DNA of 64,000 nucleotides. It comes from Bradyrhizobium sp. CER78. GTDB lineage: Bacteria > Pseudomonadota > Alphaproteobacteria > Rhizobiales > Xanthobacteraceae. The notes below the pieces were generated by a model. That model ran no database searches. It was not told the DNA's origin and saw only the letters and a program-made list of their open reading frames with translations. Every line of letters starts with the position of its first letter. The first letter of the stretch is position 1. Shown piece by piece: positions 33,299-41,084 of this stretch. Location of the stretch: contig NZ_JARVWP010000016.1 of NCBI RefSeq assembly GCF_029846235.1, positions 62,001 through 126,000 of the forward strand. The letters are read 5' to 3'. The position numbers were made by a program, and so were the translations under genes.

Positions 33299-34432
33299 AT
33301 GAAACGGCTCGCGATCTTCCTGGACGGCACGTTCAACACGCTCAACAACAACACGAACGTCTGGCGGTTGAAGTCGCTGACGACAGAGACCGCCGACCAG
33401 CGCGTCTACTACTCGCAGGGCGTCGGCACGATCCGAGGCGAGGTGGTCCGCGGCGGGGTCGCCGGATACGGCATCGACGACGAGATCATCCGCGCCTACA
33501 CGTGGCTGATCGAGAACTTCGACGACGGCGACGAGATTTTCATCTTCGGATTCAGCCGCGGCGCGTACACGGCGCGGTCGCTATCTGGACTGATCAGCAA
33601 GTGCGGGATCCTGCGGCTCGGTGCGCCGCTGTCGATCGAGCAACTCTACGCGCGGTACCGTCTCTACGTCGCGCCGACCATCAGGTCGCTGCTCGGAAAG
33701 CCGCTGGCGCAAGACGCGTCGCTCGAGGAACGGTGGCTGACGAAGTATTCGAGCCCGACCAAGATCAAGTTCGTCGGCGTCTGGGACACCGTAGGGGCGA
33801 TGGGCATCCCGCTCAGCAGCGCCGAGGCCAAGGTCCACAAGTACCGCTTCCTCGACACGCATCTTCGCCTAGACAACGAGTATGCGTTTCACGCGCTGGC
33901 ACTCGACGAGCACCGAGCGGACTTCGAGGCGACCTTCTGGACGCGGACTGTCAAGACCGGAGAGGCGGGCGCGCCCGAACGCCCAATCGAGCACGTGGAG
34001 CAGCGTTGGTTCGTCGGCTGTCACGCGAACGTCGGCGGCGGTTACGCCAGCGACCCGCTGTCGCAGCGCCCCCTGGTCTGGCTGATGGAGAAGGCCGGCG
34101 CGCTGGGCCTCGCCTATCGGAACGCGGTCGAGATCGACGCGACGGAAAAAGCCCCGGCCATCAACGATTCCTACAGCGAGTTCGGAAAGGGATTCTACCA
34201 CTTCTTCTCGAAACGATTCTTCCGGTCCGTCGGCATCGCGCCGGAGACGGGAACGGCGGCGACGACGTCGCGCATCAACGAGACCATCGACGGTTCAGTG
34301 TTCGACCGCTGGCGCAACGACGCGACCTACCGTCCGAAGAACCTGGTCGCGTGGGCGAAGGCGAAAGAGATCGATCCAGGCAAGCTCGTCGGGGCCGTCA
34401 AAGCGGCGGATCCCAAAGTGGGTGTGATGTGA
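33299..34432 (+). CDS. DUF2235 alpha/beta-hydrolase (Tle1-like lipase fold)
   Basis: This 377-residue protein belongs to DUF2235. It starts MKRLAIFLDGTFNT, continues with YYSQGVGT and carries the nucleophile elbow GFSRGAYTAR with Ser86. A further conserved stretch is VGVWDTVGAMGIP, holding a catalytic Asp, and a candidate His lies in VGCHANVGGGY. The family includes type VI phospholipase effectors of the Tle1 type, but no VgrG, PAAR or adaptor gene is here and the protein has no secretion signal. It is therefore more likely an internal effector or lipid-processing enzyme working with the patatin. It overlaps the next gene as GTGA. Confidence 0.9.
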   Translation: MKRLAIFLDGTFNTLNNNTNVWRLKSLTTETADQRVYYSQGVGTIRGEVVRGGVAGYGIDDEIIRAYTWLIENFDDGDEIFIFGFSRGAYTARSLSGLISKCGILRLGAPLSIEQLYARYRLYVAPTIRSLLGKPLAQDASLEERWLTKYSSPTKIKFVGVWDTVGAMGIPLSSAEAKVHKYRFLDTHLRLDNEYAFHALALDEHRADFEATFWTRTVKTGEAGAPERPIEHVEQRWFVGCHANVGGGYASDPLSQRPLVWLMEKAGALGLAYRNAVEIDATEKAPAINDSYSEFGKGFYHFFSKRFFRSVGIAPETGTAATTSRINETIDGSVFDRWRNDATYRPKNLVAWAKAKEIDPGKLVGAVKAADPKVGVM

Positions 34433-35202
34433 CGCTCGACATCCTCAGGCTAGGCGTCACCAAGGATCTGCTTCGCTCGATGGCGAAGGAGGAACGCGCG
34501 CTCTTCCTCGCGCTCGGCCACGCGTCGAACCAGGTGAACGCACTCTGGAAGCTGGTGATCGTCCTGACCAACGGAGACGCCGAAGATCCCGTGAAGCAGC
34601 GGCTCCAAGGCGCGCAGACCCAGGTGTTCGTGCGGCTCACGATCGGCTCGATGTGGGAGGCCTGGCGCCTGGTGGAGGACCGATTTCTCAAGCGGCCGCT
34701 GGGCAGGGAATTCCTGCCGCTGTTGGACGGACCGGCCGCTGAGGCGCTGGACCGGCTCAAAAAGCGGTTCGGCAAGGGGAGCAGTCTCTCGACGATCCGC
34801 AACAACTTCGCCTTCCACCATCCCGCGATCGACGATGTCGACGCGGCCTTCGAGAAAGCGGCCGGCGAGGCCGACGGCGAGGAGGCAGACTGGGCCGTCT
34901 ACTTCAACACCGCGCTGCTCAATACCTTCTTTTTCGTCTCAGACTACGTGGTCGTCCACGGTATGGCGGCGGCGCTGGGCGAGCCCGACGTCAACGAGGC
35001 CCACCGCAAGCTGCTCGGCGAGATGGCACCGGTCGCGAACGACCTGTCGGAGTTCGCATTCGGTTTCGCTGCCGCGATCTTCAAGCGGCACGTTGGCTCC
35101 GAATTGACGATGACGGTGGTGGCGAAGATCGCCGATGCGCCGGACATCGAGGGCATCCGCTATCCGTTCTTCGTCGAGACGCCGGGTCTGCGTAACGCCT
35201 GA
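34429..35202 (+). CDS. Alpha-helical protein with an R-x5-H (HEPN-like) motif
   Basis: This 257-residue protein is not assigned to a family. It is predicted all-helical (ALFLALGHASNQVNALWKL, TIGSMWEAWRLVEDRFL) and contains TIRNNFAFHHP with Arg124 and His130. R-N-x4-H motifs of this form are typical of HEPN ribonucleases and abortive-infection proteins. The start is a GTG overlapping the DUF2235 stop, so it is translated with the operon. If it is a HEPN protein it could be a second toxic effector or a structural subunit. The motif is seen, the assignment is inference. Confidence 0.7.
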   Translation: MTLDILRLGVTKDLLRSMAKEERALFLALGHASNQVNALWKLVIVLTNGDAEDPVKQRLQGAQTQVFVRLTIGSMWEAWRLVEDRFLKRPLGREFLPLLDGPAAEALDRLKKRFGKGSSLSTIRNNFAFHHPAIDDVDAAFEKAAGEADGEEADWAVYFNTALLNTFFFVSDYVVVHGMAAALGEPDVNEAHRKLLGEMAPVANDLSEFAFGFAAAIFKRHVGSELTMTVVAKIADAPDIEGIRYPFFVETPGLRNA

Positions 35203-35820
35203 CGTCGTGTTCGTCCGGTGGTCCAAAGGTCTCGGAGAAGGGGGCGACACTGGCTGCATAAGTTTGGTCAGTCCGGCCTCTGCCGTGACGGCGGTACGTT
35301 TCCGCCGACCGCGCCGCCACGCCCGGCGCGATTCCGGCCGAGGTCGGCGCGGCGGCGGACTCTTCTTGACGCCGTCGAGCAAAGTCTCCGTCGCCTGGGA
35401 TTGAACTCGGTAACGTAACGAACGCGAAGCTCAGTGTTTGCGTCAGTGACAAATTCCGATCGCAAGGGATCAGAACTGCAGTGCACGAGAAACGCCGTTG
35501 GCTGGAAGGGTCAATTGCTTCAACGGGGCCAGTGACAAATTCAAGCGGGCGCCAGTGTCAAAATCAAACGCGGACGACACCAGAAAACAGGCGAGCGTCC
35601 TCCTGATGACCTGAATTCGCATAAGGTTCGTTACGCGAAAAGTGTGGCGCTCGTGCCTGTTCTAAAAGGTACTCTTCGGCAGGAAACGCACCTGACTCTT
35701 TGATTTAGTGTGCCAAGTCATTGAAATTGCATAAAATGCGAACGCCCTCCGAGCGCATCATAAACCCACCAAGGTCCTGTCGATGGACAAGGCGCAGAAG
35801 GGCTTCCGCGTTGGCCCTGG
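35203..35820. other. Gap at the possible right border of the island
   Basis: No gene with a credible start is present. The part from 35440 to 35560 has three related repeats that look like insertion-sequence ends. From about 35600 the sequence becomes AT-richer until fixS. A copy of the tRNA-Gly 3' end, expected if the island ended here, was not found by eye. Confidence 0.45.
35444..35565. repeat. Three iterated repeats resembling an IS end
   Basis: CAGTGACAAATTC at 35444 and at 35530 and CAGTGTCAAAATC at 35553 form a series. Multiple short terminal repeats of this kind are typical of IS21-family ends. No transposase gene is attached, so this would be a leftover. Confidence 0.4.
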
Positions 35821-35973
35821 CTACTCGGGACCCTGCTTGCTCTCAAACAAGATCCGCTCCGCCGCGCCCTCAAGATCGTCATACTGGCCGTTCTTGAGCG
35901 TCCACATGAACGAAGCCAGACCCGCCAGGCCGAGGCCGATCGCGATCGGTACGAGGAAGAAGAAATCGATCAT
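35821..35973 (-). CDS. fixS: FixS/CcoS, cbb3 oxidase maturation protein
   Basis: This 50-residue protein has one transmembrane helix (FFFLVPIAIGLGLAGLASFMW) followed by a short acidic tail (GQYDDLEGAAERIL), the classic CcoS form. CcoS is needed for insertion of haem and copper into the cbb3 oxidase. Its ATG overlaps the fixI stop as ATGA, so it is translated with fixI and ends the operon. Confidence 0.93.
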   Translation of the reverse strand: MIDFFFLVPIAIGLGLAGLASFMWTLKNGQYDDLEGAAERILFESKQGPE

Positions 35974-38225
35974 TCGAGCGCCCCCAGGACCGCAGGCTTT
36001 GTTGCCGGTTGGAGTACGTTGCCAGGTGCATGCCTCGGCCGGCTATGAAGCCTGAGAGCATTGGCGACGACCGTCACGGACGAAAGCGACATGGCGATCG
36101 CGGCGAGCAGCGGGGTGACCCAGCCGAAGACGGCGAGGGGGATCGCCACGACGTTGTAAGTGATCGCGAGCAGGAAGTTCTGCCGAATCAGCGCGCGAGC
36201 CGTTTGCGATAGTGCGATGGCCTGCGGAACGGCCTCAAGGTTATCGCGCAAGAAGACGAGATCAGCGGCGTTGCGTCCAATGTCCGACGCTGAGGCCGGG
36301 GCCATCGACACATCAGCCGTACGCAGCGCGGCTGCGTCGTTCAATCCATCACCGATCATCAGGACCTTGTTACCAGCTTGCTTCAACGCGGAGATGTGTC
36401 TGATCTTGTCTGCCGGGGTGGCGCCGGCTACCCACGTCAACTCGAGCTCCTGCGCAATGTCGCGAACGCGCGCTTCCGTGTCGCCGGACAGAATTTCCAC
36501 GAACGCGTGCGATCGTCTGACGTCTGCGACGGCCTCGCGCGCTCCCGCCCGCAGGGTGTCATCGAAATGGAAATGGGTTGACGCGATGCCGTTGATCGAC
36601 AGCGTCACGGCCGCGTCGTCATCATTCGGGGTGAGCTCGTCGAACACGGCCCAATCAGGGCGGCCCAGACGGTAGATGTTGCCGTCGGCCCGCGCTTCGA
36701 CACCTTTGCTGGGAAATTCGGATACCGTATCGAAGGCGGGGTGCGATCCAACCGGCCGGAAGTTTGCTAGCGCTTGGGAATAGGGGTGGCGCGAGTGCGT
36801 CGCGAGCGCGCTAGCCAGACCGATCGAATCAGCATCGGTGCTGCCCCTCGCGGTCAGGCGCGACTGACCGGCGGTCAGCGTGCCGGTCTTGTCGAAGATG
36901 ACGACGTTGACTTCGGCAAGTCGTTCCAGCGCACTCCCGTCCTTGATCATGATGCCTTTCTCGAATAGCCGACGGGCGGTGACGACGTGGACCATCGGAA
37001 CGGCGAGGCCAAGCGCGCAGGGGCAGGTGACGATCAGAACAGCGATCGCGATGGTGATGGCACGGTGCGCATCGCCGGTCGCGAGCATCCATCCGAGGAA
37101 GCTGAGGAATGCGACCGAATGAACCAGCGGGGCGTAGAGCCGCGCGGCGCGGTCAGCGATCCGGCGATAGGTTGATCGGCCGGCGTCGGCTGCATCCATC
37201 ATCCGCCGCATGTCGGCGAGGAACGATTGCTCCGCCGTGGCGGTCGCAACGATCGTCAAGGGACCGGTCAGGTTGAGAATACCAGCCTGGATCTCTGCGC
37301 CCTCGACCGCGGGCTGCGGCGCGCTCTCGCCGGACACCAGCGAATAGTCGAGTTCGGACTGTCCCCTGAGAATGCGCGCGTTGACCGGGACACGGTCGCC
37401 GGCGGCCAGCAGGATCGACATGCCCGGCTCGATCTCGTCAACCGGTAGATACGTTTGGCTGCCGTCGGATCGCAGGACGAGCGCACCGCGCGCCGCGAGC
37501 CGCGCCAGCCCATCCACGGCCTGCCGCGCGCGCTCGCGCATGACGTGGTCCAGCGTGCGGCCGATCAGCAGAAAGAACAGCAGCGATACCGCCGCATCGA
37601 AATACGCGTAGGGAGCGTGATGAATGGTCTCGTAGAGGCTCATGAAGAAGGTGAGCAGGACCCCGATCGTGATCGGGACGTCCATGTTGGTCCGCCCGTG
37701 CCTCAAGCCATGCCAGGCCGAGCGGAAGAAAATCCGGCCGGAATAGGCAAGGGTCGGAAGCGCGATGCACGCTGACATCCAGTGGAAGAGGTCGCGCGTC
37801 CCGGTTTCCGCGCCGGCCCAGACCGAAACCGACAGCAGCATGATGTTGCTGGACGCAAAGCCTGCAACCGCCAAGGCGCGCAGCAACTGGACCGGCACCA
37901 CGTCTTTTGCGCCAGTGTCGATATCGTGGACGTGGGACGGATAGCCGATCGATCTTAGTGTCCCCAGGAGCGGAGGTGGCCTGTCGCCACGCCAGAGCAC
38001 CTTGACGCGCCGGGTCGAGAGACTGGCCCTGACTTCGCCTACGCCATCGAGTGGACGAAGCGTCGCCTCGATCCGCTGCAGGCAGCCGCCGCAATGGATG
38101 CCGGGCACTGACAGGTCGGTCTGACGCAGCCCGTCGTGGACCGGCCGGCTGGCAAGCAGGACCTCGTCGTCCTCGGCCTTGGCTTGGTAAAGGTAGACGT
38201 CCGCGCCCGACGCACAACAGCTCAT
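35970..38225 (-). CDS. fixI: FixI/CcoI, P1B-type copper ATPase for cbb3 oxidase
   Basis: This 751-residue inner-membrane P-type ATPase exports or delivers copper for assembly of the cbb3 oxidase. It starts with MSCCASG, has one HMA domain with GIHCGGC (Cys45, Cys48), eight hydrophobic helices with the transport motif TCPCALGLA, the phosphorylation site DKTGTLTAGQ and the hinge MIGDGLNDAAAL. The lone HMA domain and the genomic place mark it as FixI rather than a general CopA. The gene follows the DUF2189 gene after 26 bp and overlaps fixS. Confidence 0.95.
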   Translation of the reverse strand: MSCCASGADVYLYQAKAEDDEVLLASRPVHDGLRQTDLSVPGIHCGGCLQRIEATLRPLDGVGEVRASLSTRRVKVLWRGDRPPPLLGTLRSIGYPSHVHDIDTGAKDVVPVQLLRALAVAGFASSNIMLLSVSVWAGAETGTRDLFHWMSACIALPTLAYSGRIFFRSAWHGLRHGRTNMDVPITIGVLLTFFMSLYETIHHAPYAYFDAAVSLLFFLLIGRTLDHVMRERARQAVDGLARLAARGALVLRSDGSQTYLPVDEIEPGMSILLAAGDRVPVNARILRGQSELDYSLVSGESAPQPAVEGAEIQAGILNLTGPLTIVATATAEQSFLADMRRMMDAADAGRSTYRRIADRAARLYAPLVHSVAFLSFLGWMLATGDAHRAITIAIAVLIVTCPCALGLAVPMVHVVTARRLFEKGIMIKDGSALERLAEVNVVIFDKTGTLTAGQSRLTARGSTDADSIGLASALATHSRHPYSQALANFRPVGSHPAFDTVSEFPSKGVEARADGNIYRLGRPDWAVFDELTPNDDDAAVTLSINGIASTHFHFDDTLRAGAREAVADVRRSHAFVEILSGDTEARVRDIAQELELTWVAGATPADKIRHISALKQAGNKVLMIGDGLNDAAALRTADVSMAPASASDIGRNAADLVFLRDNLEAVPQAIALSQTARALIRQNFLLAITYNVVAIPLAVFGWVTPLLAAIAMSLSSVTVVANALRLHSRPRHAPGNVLQPATKPAVLGALE

Positions 38226-38251
38226 GGATCAGCTCCGCAGCTTTCGCGCGA

Positions 38252-39046
38252 TCACTCCGTGTCCGGCTGCACAGCCCGATAGGCGTGCCATGTGGCGTGG
38301 CCGAGCAGGGGGTAGGTCACGATCAGTCCGATCATGCCGGTTGCAAGGCTTGCCAGGAAAAGACCGAGCACGATCGCAGCCCAGACCATCAGGACCCGCA
38401 GATTGTTCCAGACCAGCGCCATGCTGGAGCCCATCGCCGTCAGGGCGTCGGTACGTTGGTCGAGCAGCATCGGAATCGAAAATGCGCTGATCGCAAAGGA
38501 GAACGCCGCGAACAGGCCGCCGACCAGGGTGCCGACAATGAGCATTGCCCATCCCGTGACGGTCGTGAACAGCATTGGTGCGATGCGATCGAGGCCGGGA
38601 AACGCCACCATGCCAAAGAACAGGGCGTAGATCAGCACGGCCGCCCGGATCCAGACGATCATCAGTAGGCAGAGCAATACGCCGGTGAACAGGATCTGGC
38701 CGCCGGAGCGCGGCCTGACGAAGAAGAGGTTCCGCCAGCTGACCGGCAGGCCTTGCTCGATCCGCCGGCTTTTCTCGTACAGCCCGACGGCTAGGATCGG
38801 GCCGATCACCATGAAGCCGGCGAACACCGGAAACAGGATGTAGTCACGCTTGAGCGCGATCAGGCCCGACACCAGCCCGAGGGAGATCGCGAGGATCAGC
38901 AGGCCATAGGCAAGGCTCATCGGCATCTGCGTGCGAAAATCGCTCCAGCCCTGCGCCAGCCAGTCGAACGGATCGGCCATCGTCAGCGGGCGGGCCCACT
39001 TGTTGGCCGTCTGGAGCGGAGGTGCGACCGAAGGGAGCATCGTCAT
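38252..39046 (-). CDS. DUF2189 multi-pass membrane protein in the fix operon
   Basis: This 264-residue protein has about six hydrophobic helices after DPFDWLAQGWSDFRTQ, as in the DUF2189 family. FLVHAL-type motifs are not present. The family has no established function but recurs near cbb3 or c-type cytochrome genes in alphaproteobacteria. Its ATG overlaps the stop of the small upstream gene (ATGA), so it is part of the operon. It occupies the place where fixG and fixH stand in the better known fixGHIS operon. Confidence 0.88.
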   Translation of the reverse strand: MTMLPSVAPPLQTANKWARPLTMADPFDWLAQGWSDFRTQMPMSLAYGLLILAISLGLVSGLIALKRDYILFPVFAGFMVIGPILAVGLYEKSRRIEQGLPVSWRNLFFVRPRSGGQILFTGVLLCLLMIVWIRAAVLIYALFFGMVAFPGLDRIAPMLFTTVTGWAMLIVGTLVGGLFAAFSFAISAFSIPMLLDQRTDALTAMGSSMALVWNNLRVLMVWAAIVLGLFLASLATGMIGLIVTYPLLGHATWHAYRAVQPDTE

Positions 39047-39297
39047 CGCTCGTTTCCTCGTGCAGATGGGCGGATGGCTGACGGCGTGCAGGACGACCCG
39101 GCGGCGCGGTATTGGCCCGACGCTTCGCCGGTTTCGTCCTGGCGGAGATGATCGACGCAGGGCGGCTGCGAGGTCGACGCGAGATAAAGCAGGTGGGCGT
39201 TGGCCGCGAGCACAGCAACCACCCCGCACACGATCAGGATCCAGAGTGCGACGGGTGCTCTGCAGCTCTTTCGTCGTGCGAAGGCAAGCTCGGTCAT
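39043..39297 (-). CDS. Small single-helix membrane protein in the fix operon
   Basis: This 84-residue protein has an N-terminal cytoplasmic stretch, one transmembrane helix (VALWILIVCGVVAVLAANAHLLYL) and a short periplasmic tail with Cys residues (QPPCVDHL, GSSCTPS). It overlaps the stop of fixP and the start of the DUF2189 gene by ATGA, which shows it is translated. Its topology recalls the anchor part of FixH, but it lacks the large FixH domain. The two periplasmic Cys could bind copper, which is inference. Confidence 0.75.
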   Translation of the reverse strand: MTELAFARRKSCRAPVALWILIVCGVVAVLAANAHLLYLASTSQPPCVDHLRQDETGEASGQYRAAGSSCTPSAIRPSARGNER

Positions 39298-40178
39298 GGA
39301 CTCGGTATCCTCTTGTCGAGGATGTAGAGCGTCAGAATTTTGCGATCGAGCTGCGACAGCCTACTCTCCCAGGTCGGCATGTGACCCTGGCGGCCGCCCC
39401 ACACGGTGGTGTCGATGGTTTCGAAGTCGCCGCCATAGATCCAGAAGCGGTCGGTCAAGTTGGGAGCTCCCAACTCAGGATTGCCCTTTGCATCAGCTCC
39501 ATGGCAGGCCACGCAGTTGGCCGCGAAAATCGCCTTGCCGGCCTCGATCTTCGCAGGGTCGATGTCCGCCGGGCGCGGATGCGACAGCGAGTAGATGTAA
39601 CTCGCGACCTTGATGACGTCCTGGCGGGGCAGTATCTGGTCGCGGCCGAATGCCGGCATCTGCGAGACGTGCGTGTCGGGATGCGTGGAATTGACGCCAA
39701 CGCGAATGGTGTTGAAAATCTCCTCCGGCTTGCCGCCCCAGATCCATGAGTTCGTCGTCAGGTCCGGGAAGCCAGGCCCGCCCTTGGCATCGGCGCCATG
39801 GCACGCCGCGCAGTTGTTGCCGAACAGGGTGTGGCCGGTCTCGCGCACGGTCGTCATCAACCGCGGGTCGGCCTGGATCGCCGCGAAGCCCTCGGTCTCG
39901 ATGCGTTTGGTCCAGGTGCTGCGTTCGAGCGCGGCATCCTGCAACGAGGTTGTCACGAGCCTGCGTTGGTCGATGCCGAGCAGGCCCTTGGTATAGGTCA
40001 CGCCAAGCGGCCAGGCCGGCATCAAAATCCAGTAGCCGACCGAGAAGAGGAAGGCCAAGGTCAGGAAGAAATAGAGCACGCGCGGGACCGGCGTGTTCAA
40101 TTCCTTCAGGCCGCTCCATTCATGGCCGGTGGTGAGGTAGCCGGTGTAGCCGTCGCGATCGGGTTGCTCTACCGCCAT
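39294..40178 (-). CDS. fixP: FixP/CcoP, dihaem cytochrome c subunit of cbb3 oxidase
   Basis: This 294-residue subunit has a membrane anchor (VLYFFLTLAFLFSVGYWIL) and two c-type haem sites, CAACH (residues 123-127) and CVACH (222-226), each with a Met ligand downstream (SQMPAFG, GHMPTWE). It passes electrons from soluble cytochrome c to FixO. The start overlaps the end of fixQ by 10 bp. Confidence 0.96.
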   Translation of the reverse strand: MAVEQPDRDGYTGYLTTGHEWSGLKELNTPVPRVLYFFLTLAFLFSVGYWILMPAWPLGVTYTKGLLGIDQRRLVTTSLQDAALERSTWTKRIETEGFAAIQADPRLMTTVRETGHTLFGNNCAACHGADAKGGPGFPDLTTNSWIWGGKPEEIFNTIRVGVNSTHPDTHVSQMPAFGRDQILPRQDVIKVASYIYSLSHPRPADIDPAKIEAGKAIFAANCVACHGADAKGNPELGAPNLTDRFWIYGGDFETIDTTVWGGRQGHMPTWESRLSQLDRKILTLYILDKRIPSP

Positions 40179-40339
40179 GGTCCTGCCTCGTCGCGAAGGA
40201 TCGATCGGGCGGCCTCATCGAACCGCTTCTTGTTCGATGGTCTCATCGCGTGAAGCACGACCGCAACTGACAGCACGACCAGGTAGAACAGGCCAAACGA
40301 CTTCGAGAAGCCGACCAGGAACGCGTGCTCGACAATCAT
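40169..40339 (-). CDS. fixQ: FixQ/CcoQ, small cbb3 oxidase subunit
   Basis: This 56-residue protein has one helix (FGLFYLVVLSVAVVLHAM) and the CcoQ-type tail PSNKKRFDEAARSIL. CcoQ stabilises the oxidase against oxygen. It starts with ATGA overlap with fixO and overlaps the fixP start, which settles the frame. Confidence 0.93.
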   Translation of the reverse strand: MIVEHAFLVGFSKSFGLFYLVVLSVAVVLHAMRPSNKKRFDEAARSILRDEAGPWR

Positions 40340-41079
40340 TGGCGGGCCTCCGCCGTTGCTAGCGATTTGTGTGCGGCGTCGGTAAGACGCCCCAGGACCT
40401 GGAGATAGGCGACCAGCGCATCCATCTCGGTCAGCTTGCTGGGCAACCCGTCGAAGGCCCGCATCGTGGTTGCCTTGCCGTAGCGCTTGGTGACGCCGTC
40501 TGCCTGCGGAGAATCCGGATTGGACTGGGCGTAGGCGTCCATTGCTGCATTGGCGATCATGTCGTTGGTATAGGGTACGCCAACCCTGCGTTGGGCCTTG
40601 AGGTGAAGGTCAAGATCATCGGTCCGCAACTCTGTCGCAAGCAGCCATCCGTACGCCGGCATCACTGACACTGGCACCACGTCGCGCGGATTGTTCAGGT
40701 GAGCGACGTGCCACTGGTCCGAATACTTCTCGCCGATCCGGGCGAGGTCGGGACCGGTGCGCTTCGACCCCCATAGCATCGGATGGTCGTATTTGGACTC
40801 GACGGCCAGCGAGTAGGGACCGTAGCGATCGACGTCATCGCGCAAGGTGCGGATCATCTGCGAATGACAGGCGTAGCAGCCCTCGCGGATGTAGATGTTG
40901 CGACCGGCGAGTTCGAGTGGCGTATAGACCCGCATGCCGGGAGCGTCCTCGACGGTCTGGTGAATCGTGAACAGCGGCGCGATCTCGACCAAACCGCCGA
41001 CGCTCGCCGCCGCGATGATCCCGATCGTCAGGCCGATGGCTTTGCGTTCGAGTCGGTAGTGGAAGCCGAACAACGACAT
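40336..41079 (-). CDS. fixO: FixO/CcoO, monohaem cytochrome c subunit of cbb3 oxidase
   Basis: This 247-residue subunit starts MSLFGFHYRLERKAIGL, has one N-terminal membrane anchor, the haem-binding CYACH (residues 68-72) and the Met ligand in SVMPAYGWL. It receives electrons from FixP and gives them to FixN. It starts 5 bp after the fixN stop and overlaps fixQ. Confidence 0.96.
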   Translation of the reverse strand: MSLFGFHYRLERKAIGLTIGIIAAASVGGLVEIAPLFTIHQTVEDAPGMRVYTPLELAGRNIYIREGCYACHSQMIRTLRDDVDRYGPYSLAVESKYDHPMLWGSKRTGPDLARIGEKYSDQWHVAHLNNPRDVVPVSVMPAYGWLLATELRTDDLDLHLKAQRRVGVPYTNDMIANAAMDAYAQSNPDSPQADGVTKRYGKATTMRAFDGLPSKLTEMDALVAYLQVLGRLTDAAHKSLATAEARQ

Positions 41080-41084
41080 GACCG

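Noticed and set aside
35203..35404. A protein-coding frame directly after the patatin operon
   Set aside because: The translation is Arg-rich low-complexity without a start signal. I treat the stretch as spacer.
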